Source: Candidatus Eiseniibacteriota bacterium
GTDB lineage: Bacteria; Eisenbacteria; RBG-16-71-46; CAIMUX01; WJJG01
Reading direction: 5' to 3'
NCBI GenBank assembly: GCA_023129715.1
Contig: JAGMBO010000095.1
Location: 1 to 52,425 of the forward strand
DNA: 52,425 bases
The first letter of the stretch is position 1; each line of letters starts with the position of its first letter. The notes under the pieces were generated by a model. The model was not told the DNA's origin. It ran no database searches and was given only the letters and a program-made list of their open reading frames with translations. A program made the translations under genes and the position numbers. Shown piece by piece: positions 23,701 to 31,760 of this stretch.

Positions 23701-24060
23701 GGAAGCAGCCAGGTCGTCGATCCGTCCTGAGCCCGCCCGCCTGGCTCAAACACATGTCAGCCGACCCGCCATGGCGAATCCGCAATCCCCTTTCATGCTA
23801 AGAGTTGTGAGTCGCGATGCCTGTTGGAACGATAGCCTCTCTATTGTCGCCCACGCTGCAGGCCCTCGCCGAATGGGCCGCTCCGAGCTTCCATGTGGCA
23901 CCAGCATTCGCTGTCAAGGTATCCTGGTGCAGTTGCCGTGCCCACGAGAATCGAGAGTGCACCTGCTCTGACACCACTGGAAGGCTCGATCAGGTAGTGG
24001 GCCCGCCACAGAGCCCGTGGGACCAAGGAAGCCAAGAGAATCAATAGTTCGGCACGACAT
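23701..24060. other. Non-coding stretch
   Basis: About 360 bases before the gamma-glutamylcyclotransferase-like gene. An AGCCAGG...CCTGGCT inverted repeat follows the stop at 23700 but has a long loop and no T-run. A 76-codon frame from 23817 has no ribosome-binding site and is not called. Nothing else was recognised. Confidence 0.35.
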
Positions 24061-24495
24061 ATGAAACTCTACTTCGCGTACGGATCCAACATGTGGAACA
24101 CGCAGATGCAACGGCGTTGTCCCGAGAGCAAGAAACTCGGCGTCGCCATTCTCAGGAGCTTCCGCTGGATCATTTCGATGCGTGGCTACGCAAACGTTGT
24201 CAAGTCCGCAGATGACGAGGTGGAGGGGGTGCTGTTTCAGATTTCGGATGCAGATGAAGAATCTCTGGATGGGTTTGAGGGGGTTGATAGTGGGAGTTAT
24301 GTGAAGCGGGATTTGCCTGTGTTGCACGCCAACCAAGAGCAACGTGCTCTGGTTTACATTGACCCGGTGACCACGGAAGGCAACCCGAAGGCAGAGTACG
24401 TCAACCGCATCAATGCGGCCCTACGTGATGCGCAGTTGCCCCCGGCTTACGTCATCAATCATGTGCGCCGCTTCATCCCGGAGGAGCCAACCTGA
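24061..24495 (+). CDS. Gamma-glutamylcyclotransferase-like (AIG2/GGCT fold) protein
   Basis: The 144-residue protein opens with FAYGSNM (residues 5-11), the signature loop that binds the gamma-glutamyl group in the GGCT/AIG2 superfamily. The expected catalytic Glu is at E55 in VEGVLFQIS, and the downstream LDGFEGVDSGSYVK block matches the conserved part after it. Such enzymes release 5-oxoproline from gamma-glutamyl amino acids or peptides, though many small bacterial members have uncharacterised substrates. It is monocistronic here, and the start has only a weak ribosome-binding site. The length is close to the usual 120-160 residues. Confidence 0.87.
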   Translation: MKLYFAYGSNMWNTQMQRRCPESKKLGVAILRSFRWIISMRGYANVVKSADDEVEGVLFQISDADEESLDGFEGVDSGSYVKRDLPVLHANQEQRALVYIDPVTTEGNPKAEYVNRINAALRDAQLPPAYVINHVRRFIPEEPT

Positions 24496-24620
24496 GCCTA
24501 ACCAACCACTGCTCGGCATTGGCGGAGGCCGCTGAAGCGCGAGTGCCGTCGTTGGGCGATGACAGGATGTGACTTTCGTGCACGGAGGAACCCGTGACAG
24601 AACCATCCGATTGTACTCCT

Positions 24621-24664
24621 GACCTGCCCCCCTGGAATCGGTCCAGTTCTGGGGAGGCAGACCA
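24621..24664. repeat. Palindromic 40-bp repeat, copy 2 (IS-end-like)
   Basis: Matches copy 1 at 8755-8794 in the same orientation with three differences. It again pairs CTGCCCCCCTGG on the left with GGGGAGGCAG on the right. It lies between two unrelated small genes and has no transposase nearby, although IS remnant B begins about 620 bases downstream. Confidence 0.6.
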
Positions 24665-24768
24665 ACAGCTACGCGTCGCCGAGCTTGACTGTCACGCTCG
24701 CGGCTGATATGCGGTCCGTGTATGGTTGGGGTGTTTGTACAGACAACTCATTTGAGGAGTAGACGAGG

Positions 24769-25254
24769 ATGCATACGAGCGCTGGCTGTCCCACTTACCT
24801 CTATTCAGGTGCACGAGCCATGGTGATACTCCACGATCAGCACCTCCGCAGTTTCTTCGAAACCTGGAAGCGCGCGAAAGCCGCAGAACTGGCTCTTCCC
24901 ATTACCAAGGACACTGCCTATGCTTCCTTGGAGGCACTGCTCCTCCATGTGTGCTCTTGTGCCGGAGGCTATATGCGGTGGTTGTGCGAAGTGCTGCAGC
25001 TTCCGGATCCTGGCATCAGACCGGCCCCTGGCAGCGACAACATTGAGACCGGGGCCAATGACTACATCGACCATCTCGCGCGCCGCTGGCAAAGTCCGCT
25101 CTCTGGTGTTCCAGAGGAGAGCTTCGGAAAGCCAGAGTACGAGACTCGCTGGAAGGTGAAGTACTGCGCGGATGCAATGCTCGAGCATGCAGTCATGCAT
25201 CCTATGCGTCATGAGTTCCAATTGGAGGAACTCCTGAAGCAACAAGCCGTCTAA
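24769..25254 (+). CDS. DinB-like metal-binding four-helix protein
   Basis: The 161-residue product has the features of the DinB/YfiT superfamily: a first helix HDQHLRSFFETWKRAKAAEL, a second YASLEALLLHVCSCAGGYMRW, and near the end MLEHAVMHPMRHEFQLEELL, with His residues spaced as metal ligands. Members are four-helix bundles that bind a divalent metal and often act in thiol-dependent detoxification or as damage-inducible proteins. A GAGGAG site precedes the ATG at 24769; a shorter start at 24820 (MVILHDQ) would remove 17 residues that do not resemble the family. The gene stands alone between two repeats. Confidence 0.8.
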   Translation: MHTSAGCPTYLYSGARAMVILHDQHLRSFFETWKRAKAAELALPITKDTAYASLEALLLHVCSCAGGYMRWLCEVLQLPDPGIRPAPGSDNIETGANDYIDHLARRWQSPLSGVPEESFGKPEYETRWKVKYCADAMLEHAVMHPMRHEFQLEELLKQQAV

Positions 25255-25287
25255 CTGCGCACTAACCTGACGGCCTTGCCTGTCACG

Positions 25288-25677
25288 GCCCGTGCTCCGC
25301 GAAAAGGCCGTAACGCCCTGCGGTCAGGCAACTCCTCCCGCCATGATACGGTTGTGCTCATGATGCGCACACTCATATCAGCTTCGCTCGCTCTCTTCCG
25401 GGCGGCGCTGATGCCCCGGACCGCGCTGGTCCTGGAGAACGCCGCCCTGCGGCAGCAACTCACCATCTACCTGCGTACTCAGCGGCGTGCCCGGCTCCGG
25501 GCGAGCGACCGGGCGTTCTGGCTCGCTCTCCGCAGGCTCTGGCCCGATTGGACCCGTCCTCTCGTCATCGTCAGGCCCGAAACCGTGATCGGGTGGCACC
25601 GCAAGGGCTTCAGGCTCTTCTGGCGTCGCAGACTCGCTGTCCGCCGACCGCCCCCCACCATTGACGCTCTCGGATGA
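25288..25677 (+). mobile_element. Insertion sequence remnant, copy B (5' part)
   Basis: Contains the same leader as copies A and C, here TCCGCGAAAAGGCCGTAACG followed by CCCTGCGGTCAGGC, then a truncated transposase start. No right-hand inverted repeat was found downstream. Confidence 0.65.
25360..25677 (+). pseudogene. Transposase/integrase N-terminal fragment (IS copy B)
   Basis: The frame reads MMRTLISASLALFRAALMPR, LENAALRQQLTIYLRTQRR, RAFWLALRRLWPDWTRPLVI, RPETVIGWHRKGFRLFWRRR and then stops. This is the N-terminal third of an IS3/IS481-like integrase and is longer than in copy A. The full family is about 350 residues with a DDE catalytic core, which is absent here. Confidence 0.8.
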
Positions 25678-26041
25678 CAGCCATATACTTATGTTCGTAG
25701 TTTGAGGCGATCTTCGGGAGGTTCGGCATGTTTCGCACCTTCGACATGTTGGCTGATAGTCCGTCGGAATCGACCTCCAGTCGCCCTAGTCGCACCCTGC
25801 GGGAATGCGTGATGCGATACATCCGAATCCGGCGGTTCCACTCCTTCCATGATGGGTGTGCCGAAGTCGCGATCCGCATTGGGCTCTCCGTGCATGTTGT
25901 GTTCCGAATGCTCCGGACATTGCCGATCCAACAGACGGCCCGTGTGTCTGGTTCGCCCACCGATCCCCCTCGTCTCCTCGGGGTGACGGATCCACGTCGC
26001 AAGAAACGACGATGGATTCTTTGTCGCAGTCGGGGGAATGC
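25678..26041. other. Non-coding stretch after IS copy B
   Basis: About 360 bases. Overlapping open frames on both strands lack ribosome-binding sites and natural composition. No repeat or RNA gene was recognised. Confidence 0.35.
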
Positions 26042-26248
26042 ATGGTGGGCAAGTCCACAGTTGCAGCCATTGTCCTTGCCTGCGTGGGGATCATGCTGGC
26101 ACTAGCGCTGTTCCTGACCACAGTCATCCTGTCGGATTCAGCAGTGCCTGCATTGCTCAGGGGCATATGTCTTTGTATCGCCACCTTTGGGTGCATACTG
26201 GTCGCTGCACTGCTGGTGCGGGTCCTTGAGATCTCCCTGCGCAAGTAG
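26042..26248 (+). CDS. Small two-helix membrane protein
   Basis: A 68-residue frame starting at an ATG preceded by GGGGGAA (an ATG at 26012 would add ten residues). It is almost entirely two membrane helices, IVLACVGIMLALALFLTTVI and ICLCIATFGCILVAALLVRV, joined by a short loop and ending in a basic tail (LEISLRK). No family recognised. The regular hydrophobic pattern and positive-inside tail are the support. Confidence 0.5.
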   Translation: MVGKSTVAAIVLACVGIMLALALFLTTVILSDSAVPALLRGICLCIATFGCILVAALLVRVLEISLRK

Positions 26249-26586
26249 CTGGCGCAATGTACCGACCAATTACGAGTACACAGGACCACAACCGGTCCAT
26301 GGTGCTCGCCAACAACGGCCGCGCATCTATCGCGTCCCTCACGCCGATCAAGCCGCGACTGCCGTTTGCCGAGCCGCCGGGCTCTCGCAAGTCTTGGTAG
26401 TGCTGTGCGTTGCGAGACTGAGCGGCCGTGGGAGGGAGGCGAGCCTGTAGTCGCCCAGGCGGGCTCTCACCACCCTGTGCCTCCCCACTGGCACCGGGAT
26501 GCGCGGCGGGGTATCTTACGCCAGTCGCAGTCGTCCACCAGTGTAATGATGATGTCTGGGAAGTGGGATCAGGTCAGGAGCGGCAA
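26249..26586. other. Non-coding stretch before the DUF4145 gene
   Basis: About 340 bases with no supported gene. The CAGGAG ribosome-binding site for the gene at 26587 is at its right end. No promoter was identified with confidence. Confidence 0.35.
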
Positions 26587-27267
26587 ATGAGTGAACGCGC
26601 CAAACACTCACGAATGAAGACTGCGGGCCAGGAGATCTGGATTGCCTGCACCGGCTGTCGCCGGAGAACCTGTCATGAGATCCTCACCGGAGTCGAAGTT
26701 CATGACGAAGATCCGCTCGGCGAAGTCCAGACATGGACGAGATACATGACGGTTGCCTGCAAGGGGTGCCAGGAAGTGAGCTTCTGCGAAGAAGCTACCT
26801 GCTCGGAAGACATGGAGATCGACCCAGACGGCGCAACCAGGCTGATCCCAACCCTGAAAATATACCCGAGCCGACTCGTTGGGCGGGGCAAGATCGCTGA
26901 CGCACATCTTCTGCCACATGGCGTGTATCGCGTCTATGAGGAAGCGTATGCCGCGCTCTGCAATCAGCATCACGTTCTCGCTGGTCTCGCAATCCGCGTC
27001 TTGATTGAGGCTGTCTGCAGAGAGAGGGCGACGAAGGGCAAGACTCTCAAGTCCAGAATAGACGCCCTCGTCACCCTGGGCGTCGCTACGAGGGAAGGAG
27101 CCAGCATCCTCCACAGCTTGCGCTTCCTAGGCAACAAGGCGGCCCATGAGGCTCGCGCACATCGTACGGAGGAGTTGTCAGCGGCCTTCGATGTTGTGGA
27201 GCATCTACTTACGGGTGTCTACGTGCTGCCAAGAAGGGCCAAGAAACTGCCTGGTAAGGGCGCGTAG
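26587..27267 (+). CDS. DUF4145 protein with N-terminal Cys-rich zinc-binding region
   Basis: The 226-residue protein starts at the ATG at 26587, eight bases after CAGGAG; a longer open frame upstream has no start site. Residues 16-70 carry Cys pairs of the zinc-ribbon type (CTGCRRRTCHE, CKGCQEVSFCEEATC). The C-terminal half (YRVYEEAYAALCNQ, ALAIRVLIEAVC-like block, LHSLRFLGNKAAHEARAHRT) is a DUF4145 domain, a helical module known from restriction enzymes and other defence proteins, often fused to nucleases. Here it is a free-standing protein that converges on the hsdR gene 45 bases away. A role linked to the type I system is inferred from this closeness. Confidence 0.82.
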   Translation: MSERAKHSRMKTAGQEIWIACTGCRRRTCHEILTGVEVHDEDPLGEVQTWTRYMTVACKGCQEVSFCEEATCSEDMEIDPDGATRLIPTLKIYPSRLVGRGKIADAHLLPHGVYRVYEEAYAALCNQHHVLAGLAIRVLIEAVCRERATKGKTLKSRIDALVTLGVATREGASILHSLRFLGNKAAHEARAHRTEELSAAFDVVEHLLTGVYVLPRRAKKLPGKGA

Positions 27268-27312
27268 CAGTGCTGCTCCCCCGCCACCACCTCACTGCTC
27301 CTGCCAACCGAG

Positions 27313-30288
27313 CTACGCTGACTCTAGATACGTCAGCTCAAACACCCTCTCAGTCAGCCAACGTCGGAAAGACTCGTTGTCGCTGAACTGCTTGAAGAGT
27401 TCCGTGTCGTCTCTCAGCAACGCGGTCATTACCCGTGCCAGCGCCTTGTCGTGCTCGATCCGAGCGTTCTGCATGTCCGAGTTCTTCCTGGCGTTCTGGT
27501 AGGCAGCATCGGCTGATACCTGAGCGGGGATCTCCTCCGTGATGAGCCGGTGTACCCGGTCCTCGTCGGTCCAGGGGATGTTGCCAAACTGATCATTGAA
27601 GCTCTTGATGATGTTCGAGAGGCGGTCCAGCTCGGGTTCCGGCTTGTGTCCCCCACCGGCCCCAGGCACAGGCGGAATCTCCGCATCACCGTCCGGTAGC
27701 TGGATCTTCATCACCGCCTGCTTCTCCGCCCGGTAGCTGTCCATGTCGATGGCCTCGAGGATGCCCTTGGACAGGTCCTCCTCCTTGGGTGCTGGCAGCT
27801 TGGGCACGAGGAAGGTCAGGAAGATCGAGAGCTTCTCCCACTCGGCACTCGTGTAGGGCAGGATGGAGGCCAGGAACCCATAGGTCCGCAAGAACGCCTT
27901 CGCCTTGCCCTTGAAGTCCACCTGCCCGTCCTCGTCCAGCTCCAGGTTGTAGACCGCCACACAGGCATCCAGGATCGGGTCTAGCCTATCGCGGTCGGCA
28001 CCCTCCAGGTAGAGCTGGACCAGCTCGTCGATCTGCGCTCCCGAGTAGACCTGGTACCCGTCGAGGCCGGCCTTGAGATCATGGAGCTTGTTGGGATCCG
28101 TCTCCTCGGCCAGGATGGTCGTGCGGTAGTAGGCCGAGAAGGCATCCCGGATCGTGTCCGCGTCGTTCATGAAGTCGAGGACGAAGGTGTCGTGCTTCTT
28201 CGGGTGCGCCCGGTTCAGGCGCGAGAGGGTCTGGACCGCCCTGACCCCGGAGAGTACCTTGTCCACGTACATGGTATGGAGCAACGGCTCGTCGTAGCCG
28301 GTCTGAAACTTGTCAGCGCAGACGAGGATCCGGTATGGGTCTTCCTGGATCTTGTCCGGGATCTTGCTCGACGGGAACCCGTTGAGGGACGCCTCGGTCA
28401 CCTTGACCCCGCCGTACTCGTACTCACCCGAGAAGGCCACGATCGCCCGCCACGGGCTCTTCCGCTCTCGGAGATACTCGCTAATGGCGTGGTAGTACTG
28501 GATGGCCCGCTGGATGCCGCTTGTGACAACCATCGCCCTCGCCCGACCACCGATCTTCTGGAGACCCACCACCTGCTCGTGGAAGTGATCCACGATGATC
28601 TCCGCCTTGAGCTGGATCGCGTGCTCGTGACCTTCGACGTAGCGCCGTAACTTCTTGCGCGCACGCTTGGTATCGAATTCCGGGTCTGCAGGAATGCTCT
28701 TGACCAGCTTGTAGTAGCTCTGGACCGGGGTGTAGCTCGCCAGCACGTCCAGGATGAACCCCTCCTGGATCGCCTGCTTCATGCTGTAGCTGTGGAACGG
28801 CCGGCGCTTGACTTGCCCCCCCTCGTCGTAGGGCTCCCCGAAGATCTCAAGGGTCTTGTTCTTGGGAGTGGCGGTGAAGGCGAAGTAGCTGGCGTTTGGG
28901 AGGAGCTTCCGCGCCTCCATGATGCGGTTGATCCGGTCCTCGAAGGTCTCGTCCTCTCCCTCGGCTCCTGCCTCCGAGAGCGCAATGCTGACCGCGGCCG
29001 AGGTGCGCCCTCCCTGGCTCGAATGTGCCTCGTCGATGATGATGGCAAAGCGACGGGAGCGGTGCTCGGTTCCGATCTCGTCCAGAATGTGGGGAAACTT
29101 CTGTACCGTCGAGATGATGATCTTCTTCCCGCCCTCGATGAACGTGCGGAGGTTGGCCGAGCGATCTGCATGGCCGACGGTGGCGCTAACCTGGGCGAAC
29201 TGCTTGATCGTATCCCGGATCTGCTGATCCAGGATCCGGCGGTCAGTGACAACAATGATCGAGTCGAAGATCGTCCGACCATCCGTGCGCAGCCCAATGA
29301 GCTGGTTGGCGAGCCAGGCGATCGAGTTCGACTTACCACTCCCGGCGGAGTGCTCGATCAAGTACCGATGGCCTGCACCATGCGTCTCCGTGTGGGCCAG
29401 GAGCTTCCGGACCACGTCGAGCTGGTGGTAGCGCGGGAAGATCTGGATCCGCTTCTTCCGCCCGGTCTTCTCGCCCTTCCTCTCGATGATCTGGGTGTAA
29501 TTCTCCAGGATGTCGGTCAGGCCCTCTCGGGTGAGGATGCGCTTCCAGAGATAGTCGGTCTTGATGCCCTCGGGGTTGGGAGGGTTGCCCGCCCCGTCGT
29601 TCCAGCCCTGATCAAAGGGCAGGAACCACGAAGCCTTCCCCCTGAGATAGGTGCAGAAGCGGACTTCGTGGTCGTCCACGGCGAAATGGGCCACACAGCG
29701 CCCGAACTCGAAGAGCCGCTCGCGGGGATCCCGGTCCCTTCTGTATTGCTGGACTGCATCCTCGACGGTTTGCTTGGTGAGGCTGTTCTTCAGCTCGAAG
29801 GTGGCTATCGGGAGGCCGTTGATGAACAGGCAGAGGTCAAGGGCGAGTTGGGTTTCATCCCGGCTGTAGCGAAGCTGCCGGGTCACACTGAATCGGTTGG
29901 CCGCAAAACGCTCGACGGCAGTCGGGTTCTCAGGCGAGGGGCTGCCATAGAAGAGGTCGATGTGGTGGGGGCCGTGCTTGATCCCGGAACGCAGGACTTC
30001 GATCACCCCGCGCTTGCTGATCTCCCCCTGGATACGAGCGAGGGCTTTGCGCCGGGTGGGGCCGTCACTGGCAAGGTCCAAAGCGTCAGCCACCTCGGAC
30101 TGAGTGGCTTGGAGGAAGCGCGAGAGCTGAGCGAGATCCACGCAGTACTCTCGGTCATAGTCTTCCGGACGGCCACAAACGTAGCCAGCGCCGCCCGGCT
30201 CGACCGCAGTCCCGGAATCGCACGGTGAGCCTGTCAGGGCAGTGCAGATCAGGCGCTCGAGGCCGCGTTCGGTGGTGTCCGTCGTCAT
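27313..30288 (-). CDS. hsdR: Type I restriction enzyme, R subunit
   Basis: The 991-residue protein is the ATP-driven translocase and nuclease of a type I restriction-modification complex. The N-terminal endonuclease part has the PD-(D/E)xK-type block ALDLCLFINGLPIATFELKN near residue 165. The motor follows, with Walker A EHSAGSGKSNS near 316, the DEAH box IIIDEAHSSQG near 420, and helicase motifs later (FQTGYDEPLLHTMYVDK, TLSRLNRAHP). The C-terminal helical part probably contacts HsdM. The start overlaps the hsdS stop as ATGA. Length is normal for the family. It cuts unmethylated DNA far from the recognition site after translocation. Confidence 0.95.
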   Translation of the reverse strand: MTTDTTERGLERLICTALTGSPCDSGTAVEPGGAGYVCGRPEDYDREYCVDLAQLSRFLQATQSEVADALDLASDGPTRRKALARIQGEISKRGVIEVLRSGIKHGPHHIDLFYGSPSPENPTAVERFAANRFSVTRQLRYSRDETQLALDLCLFINGLPIATFELKNSLTKQTVEDAVQQYRRDRDPRERLFEFGRCVAHFAVDDHEVRFCTYLRGKASWFLPFDQGWNDGAGNPPNPEGIKTDYLWKRILTREGLTDILENYTQIIERKGEKTGRKKRIQIFPRYHQLDVVRKLLAHTETHGAGHRYLIEHSAGSGKSNSIAWLANQLIGLRTDGRTIFDSIIVVTDRRILDQQIRDTIKQFAQVSATVGHADRSANLRTFIEGGKKIIISTVQKFPHILDEIGTEHRSRRFAIIIDEAHSSQGGRTSAAVSIALSEAGAEGEDETFEDRINRIMEARKLLPNASYFAFTATPKNKTLEIFGEPYDEGGQVKRRPFHSYSMKQAIQEGFILDVLASYTPVQSYYKLVKSIPADPEFDTKRARKKLRRYVEGHEHAIQLKAEIIVDHFHEQVVGLQKIGGRARAMVVTSGIQRAIQYYHAISEYLRERKSPWRAIVAFSGEYEYGGVKVTEASLNGFPSSKIPDKIQEDPYRILVCADKFQTGYDEPLLHTMYVDKVLSGVRAVQTLSRLNRAHPKKHDTFVLDFMNDADTIRDAFSAYYRTTILAEETDPNKLHDLKAGLDGYQVYSGAQIDELVQLYLEGADRDRLDPILDACVAVYNLELDEDGQVDFKGKAKAFLRTYGFLASILPYTSAEWEKLSIFLTFLVPKLPAPKEEDLSKGILEAIDMDSYRAEKQAVMKIQLPDGDAEIPPVPGAGGGHKPEPELDRLSNIIKSFNDQFGNIPWTDEDRVHRLITEEIPAQVSADAAYQNARKNSDMQNARIEHDKALARVMTALLRDDTELFKQFSDNESFRRWLTERVFELTYLESA

Positions 30289-31760
30289 GCCTCGGTCTCC
30301 TCGGGAACTGCGTCGGGGTCATCCGCCATGGCGTCGCCCTCATCCGCGAGATCGTCGGCTTCGTCGGGCAACTCGGGCTCGTCCGCTTCGCTGGGCAAAC
30401 TGGCAGCCACCTTCCGCACATCTACCTTCCCGGAGACCACGTCGGCGATAATCTTGGCACGGAGTTCGCGGAGGAGTTTGATCTCGTGCTGTGAAGCATC
30501 CAAGGCATCCTCGACCAGCAAGATCTTGTTCTCGACCAACTCCACTATGCCCCGCTGCTCAGCCAGGGGGGGAAGGGGGACAGGCAGGCGGGCCATCATC
30601 GACGCGTTCAGATTGGCCATCGTTGCGCCGATGGCCAACAAACCAAGGGAATCTCGGATGGCTGACAGACTGAACACCCGAACAAGATATGCGGAGATCA
30701 GCAGTTCGCCCCGAAGGCGGATGCAAAGGCTGCCCGTTCCACACAACCAGCCCTCCTGCTCGTCTTCTACGAGAGCACAGCGCCCCAGTTCGCCACGCCT
30801 TGCAGCCACGACATCTCCTGACCGAAACCTATGCCGGTCCAGGTCCTGCGCTCGTGTCTCGCTCACGGAAACACTGGGGTCGCCGTGAATCCGGCCATCG
30901 TACATGTGTGATGGATTGATCACGGGCGTCCCCCCCGTGACGTAATCGCTTGCATGCAGCTGACTGCCAAAGGGGCCCGTCTGAATTGATACAGCCGCCA
31001 TGCCAAGCGGCATCACTTGCCAGTGCGCTGGGACATCCCCCAGCCACTCGATCCCAGAGGGCCTGAGCTGGACGCTCGCATCAAGCCCCCGTGTGACAGC
31101 CTGATGAATGATGGCCTGCTTCTGCTCCTCCAGGAGCGTGATCACTCTCTTCCTCGCACGGATGTACCGCCGGATTCGTCGGTCGGCGTGGTCGAGGAAG
31201 CGGACGATGGCGAATTGTTCCGGGAGTGGCGGGAGGGGTACGACCACGGATTTGATGGTGTGGTGCGACAGGCCGTAGCGCGTCACGCCGTTCGCAGAGA
31301 CGTAGTACTGGTAGGCGACGGGTGGACTCTGGAGGACTCTGAGAAGGTATGAGCCGACCACCAGCCCCGCTCTCGGCCGAAGCAATGCAATATGATATCC
31401 ACATATGAGATCGGGAGCGGCGTAGTCCACCAACGCAGGAACCCCGATATCATCCCATGTCTCCGAATCCTTCGTGATCAGTACGTCACCTGCCTCAAGC
31501 CGGAAGCGCCTGATCTCCTCTGGCGTCGCCGTAGCACGCATGAAGGGGATACGCTCAGTGATGAGCTCGTTCTTGTAGACATCGATGTAGTTACAGAGGC
31601 GGACGGGAAGCTCTTCTTTCTTGGTGTGCTTGTCGACATTGCTGACATGTATGCTTACTACGTTGCGCTGCCGCCGCACGTCCCAATGCTCCGGCACGTT
31701 CCCCAACCAGCGCACCCCCGAGTCCTTGTAGCCCGAATACGGCTTAAGTCCATCGATCAT
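30285..31760 (-). CDS. hsdS: Type I restriction-modification specificity subunit
   Basis: The 491-residue protein has the two-fold layout of HsdS. Each target-recognition domain begins with the typical YKDSGVRWLGNVPEHW / LRPSGIEWLGDVPAHW phrase and ends in a conserved LPPLPEQFAIVRFLD / LPPLAEQRGIVELVE helix that serves as spacer. It picks the two half-sites of the DNA target and holds two HsdM and two HsdR subunits. The C-terminal 40 residues are strongly acidic (EADEPELPDEADDLADEGDA), an unusual extension. Both ends overlap neighbours by four bases, so the operon order is hsdM-hsdS-hsdR. Confidence 0.95.
   Translation of the reverse strand: MIDGLKPYSGYKDSGVRWLGNVPEHWDVRRQRNVVSIHVSNVDKHTKKEELPVRLCNYIDVYKNELITERIPFMRATATPEEIRRFRLEAGDVLITKDSETWDDIGVPALVDYAAPDLICGYHIALLRPRAGLVVGSYLLRVLQSPPVAYQYYVSANGVTRYGLSHHTIKSVVVPLPPLPEQFAIVRFLDHADRRIRRYIRARKRVITLLEEQKQAIIHQAVTRGLDASVQLRPSGIEWLGDVPAHWQVMPLGMAAVSIQTGPFGSQLHASDYVTGGTPVINPSHMYDGRIHGDPSVSVSETRAQDLDRHRFRSGDVVAARRGELGRCALVEDEQEGWLCGTGSLCIRLRGELLISAYLVRVFSLSAIRDSLGLLAIGATMANLNASMMARLPVPLPPLAEQRGIVELVENKILLVEDALDASQHEIKLLRELRAKIIADVVSGKVDVRKVAASLPSEADEPELPDEADDLADEGDAMADDPDAVPEETEA

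Noticed and set aside
23817-24047. 76-codon frame starting MPVGTIASLLSPTLQALAEW
   Set aside because: The start of the peptide looks natural, but there is no ribosome-binding site, the C-terminus is low in structure, and no homologue is recalled.
28792-30228. Long plus-strand open frame of 478 codons opposite hsdR
   Set aside because: It is fully antisense to a clear hsdR gene in GC-rich DNA, has no ribosome-binding site, and shows the Gly/Val/Leu/Asp-rich composition of a shadow frame.
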